Origin: Tieghemiomyces parasiticus | Taxonomy: Eukaryota; Kickxellomycota; Dimargaritomycetes; Dimargaritales; Dimargaritaceae | Direction of reading: 5' to 3' | Length of the DNA: 10,341 nucleotides | Assembly (NCBI GenBank): GCA_027575765.1 | Contig: JANBPT010001341.1 | Location: 1-10,341 of the forward strand | Shown here: positions 8,886 through 10,341 of the stretch, piece by piece | Position numbering within the stretch: position 1 is the first letter of the stretch | How the letters are laid out: the number at the start of each line of letters is the position of its first letter | Notes under the pieces: model-generated | Told to the model about the DNA's origin: nothing | Seen by the model: only the letters and a program-made list of their open reading frames with translations | The model's database searches: none | Program-made: the position numbers and the translations under genes

Positions 8886-9420
8886 GTTGGCTGAAGAAGC
8901 AATAATATCCTAGAGTAAATGCACAAGCAGGTTCGGGAGAGCCAGCGGGAACCCTATGTAGATTTTGGGGAGCTGGCACGGACGATCCGAAACCAGAGGG
9001 CGGGGACCAGGAAAGGTGAAAAAGTGGGAGCGAAGTGGAGCCGAGGCACACGAGGCGAAAGTGTCAACCCGGGCGTGGGTCGAGGAGGGGTTGGGTCAGG
9101 GACCAAGACGTTGGAGCCGAATGGCGTGTGTAGCGGAAGCGGATTGACGAGCAAGGTGGTGGGGGTCGTGGCTGAGGTCGTTGCGGATAATAGCGAGGCG
9201 AGTGAAGGTGAGGTAGTATGATGCAGCTTAAAAGTGTGAGTTTGCTGGCTATAGGCGTAAGGCCGATGGAGCAGATGCAGGTCTAAAAGGTGAGGTACTG
9301 AGTATGAATGGGTGGTATGCCTATGACGTTAAAGGAATGCCGGACGTAGAGCAACTGAAAATGTAAACGATATGGTAGGTAACGAGGCCAGCCCGTAGCG
9401 AGCACGGGGAGTGGGACACA
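8886..9420 (-). promoter_or_regulatory. Upstream region / probable 5' leader of HMG-CoA reductase
   Basis: On the gene strand this stretch is pyrimidine-rich, as is common for fungal promoters and leaders, and has no ATG from the start codon back to 9421-9419. A TTGCTTCTTCAG motif ends 5 nt before the start codon and resembles a 3' splice site, so a leader intron is possible. I found no convincing TATA box, CCAAT box or fungal SREBP site (ATCA-C-CCAC type) by eye. Exact promoter limits cannot be set from sequence alone. Confidence 0.45.
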
Positions 9421-10341
9421 TGTAAGGAGGGAGGGAAAGCACTGGACGGGCAGCAGATAAGGGATAAGGGAATACGAAGCCACGGTTAGCCTGTGAGGAA
9501 CACCGCAGGAGAAGGATGGGAGGAGGCGGAGACCAATGGCAACAGCGGCTGGTGGAGAGAAGCGGGACGGGCTTTTGGGGTCTTTTTCTCAAAAAAGGCC
9601 ATTGCCACCACCTTTCCAACCGTCCAATCCACCGCACCCCCCCCCAACCCATGGCCAGGCCGCTACACCCTGGGCAGCGGCAGTATAGCACCGGGGACTA
9701 CGGTCGAGGCGAGGATCGAAGATAACGGCCGCAGCCTCAGGAAGTGAGGGGTGGAATTATCAAGCAAAACGTGGGGGAGCCGGCAAAACAAGCACGCGAC
9801 ATGTCCCCACTAATGAAGCATACTAACGAGTCGTCCCGAGCGGCATTATGGTCAACTGCAGAATTCCGGCGCCCAGGGGCATGGAAAAGCATGGGATGAA
9901 AATCGGAACTCAGGCCACCCCTCCCCGGTAGACGATAATGCATTACCCGTAGTGGAATGGATTGCACAACTCAGTCCCCTTGGTCTGGGTGTATTTGACA
10001 TACCCCCCGCAGCTACATGACGCCCAAAAACAAGGTACAGATACGGCCCACCCGCGCTGCCCCAACGAGCAGTGCAGCGCGATTACGTCAAGGACCAAGT
10101 GCGGTGGCAAAAAATAATAATAATAGCATAGAGGCCGTGCCCTGCATAAGGACAACGGTATGCTACGCAGCGGCTTTGCCCGAAACCAGTTGTAACCCAT
10201 GAAAAAAGGACAACAATGCCACGCTCGCACGGTCACGGGCGCCACCCAGCAGCCCGGTACGGAAGGAAAAAGGTAGGGGGAGGGAATTGCCGTATCGAGC
10301 AGTAGCAGGCAAGGGAAAGGCGGCTAGCTTATTCAAGCGAT
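9421..10341. other. No supported gene
   Basis: Only short unrelated frames occur (the longest are 100-120 residues at 9329-9691 and 9943-10245, minus strand), rich in Cys, Pro, Trp or Tyr and without any family motif. Visible simple sequence: a C9 run at 9637-9645 and an ATA-type repeat near 10110-10122. It may be the distal part of the reductase promoter and a further intergenic spacer. Confidence 0.5.

Noticed and set aside
8656..9051. Minus-strand 131-residue frame covering the reductase start
   Set aside because: It is in another frame from the reductase N-terminus, is Pro/Arg/Ser-rich and has no family resemblance; the reductase frame explains the overlap.
9329..9691. Minus-strand 120-residue frame right of the reductase
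   Set aside because: Low-complexity Pro/Leu/Arg/Trp composition in a pyrimidine-rich upstream region; no domain or signal recognised.
8258..9861. 13-bp sequence TGGTCAACTGCAG present both inside the reductase and near 9849
   Set aside because: Only 13 bp with no extension on either side, so most likely chance; similarly a 12-13 bp match (AAATGCACAAGC) at 2710 and 8918.
1..10341. tRNA, rRNA, CRISPR array or transposon termini
   Set aside because: I saw no tRNA T-loop with matching acceptor arm, no regularly spaced repeats, no long inverted terminal repeats and no reverse transcriptase or transposase motifs. A covariance-model or repeat-library search would be decisive.

Overview
The window looks like nuclear DNA of a fungus. 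Two protein-coding genes can be supported, both on the minus strand. One is a very long fungal-type HMG-CoA reductase (1320 residues, uninterrupted frame, GC-rich). The other is a dynactin p25 subunit (187 residues) split into four exons by three GT-AG introns. Retention of p25, a reductase sterol-sensing domain ending in VGFEKP, and introns with CTAAC-type branch sites point to a non-Saccharomyces fungus. The long low-complexity inserts and GC-rich coding sequence would suit an early-diverging (zygomycete-grade) lineage, but that placement is inference.

Layout from left to right. Positions 3-218 hold an open frame that could be the 3' end of a gene entering from the left (weak). Positions 219-2892 have no gene I can support. 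Positions 2893-4182 hold the dynactin p25 gene; its introns and 5' flank carry dinucleotide repeats. Positions 4183-4922 are the spacer between the two genes; it holds a compound microsatellite just before the p25 start and a long polypyrimidine tract (gene strand) just after the reductase stop. Positions 4923-8885 are the reductase. Positions 8886 to about 9418 are its pyrimidine-rich upstream region, with no ATG on the gene strand. The rest, to 10341, has no gene I can support.

The two genes are head-to-tail on the same strand but have unrelated roles: sterol/isoprenoid synthesis at the ER, and cargo-side function of the dynactin complex. Nothing suggests an operon or a gene cluster. The most notable points are in the reductase: loss of the serine that AMPK phosphorylates in animals, an unusually short C-terminal tail, and a Ser/Pro/Thr-rich insert splitting the sterol-sensing domain. 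I found no convincing sign of a previously undescribed system.
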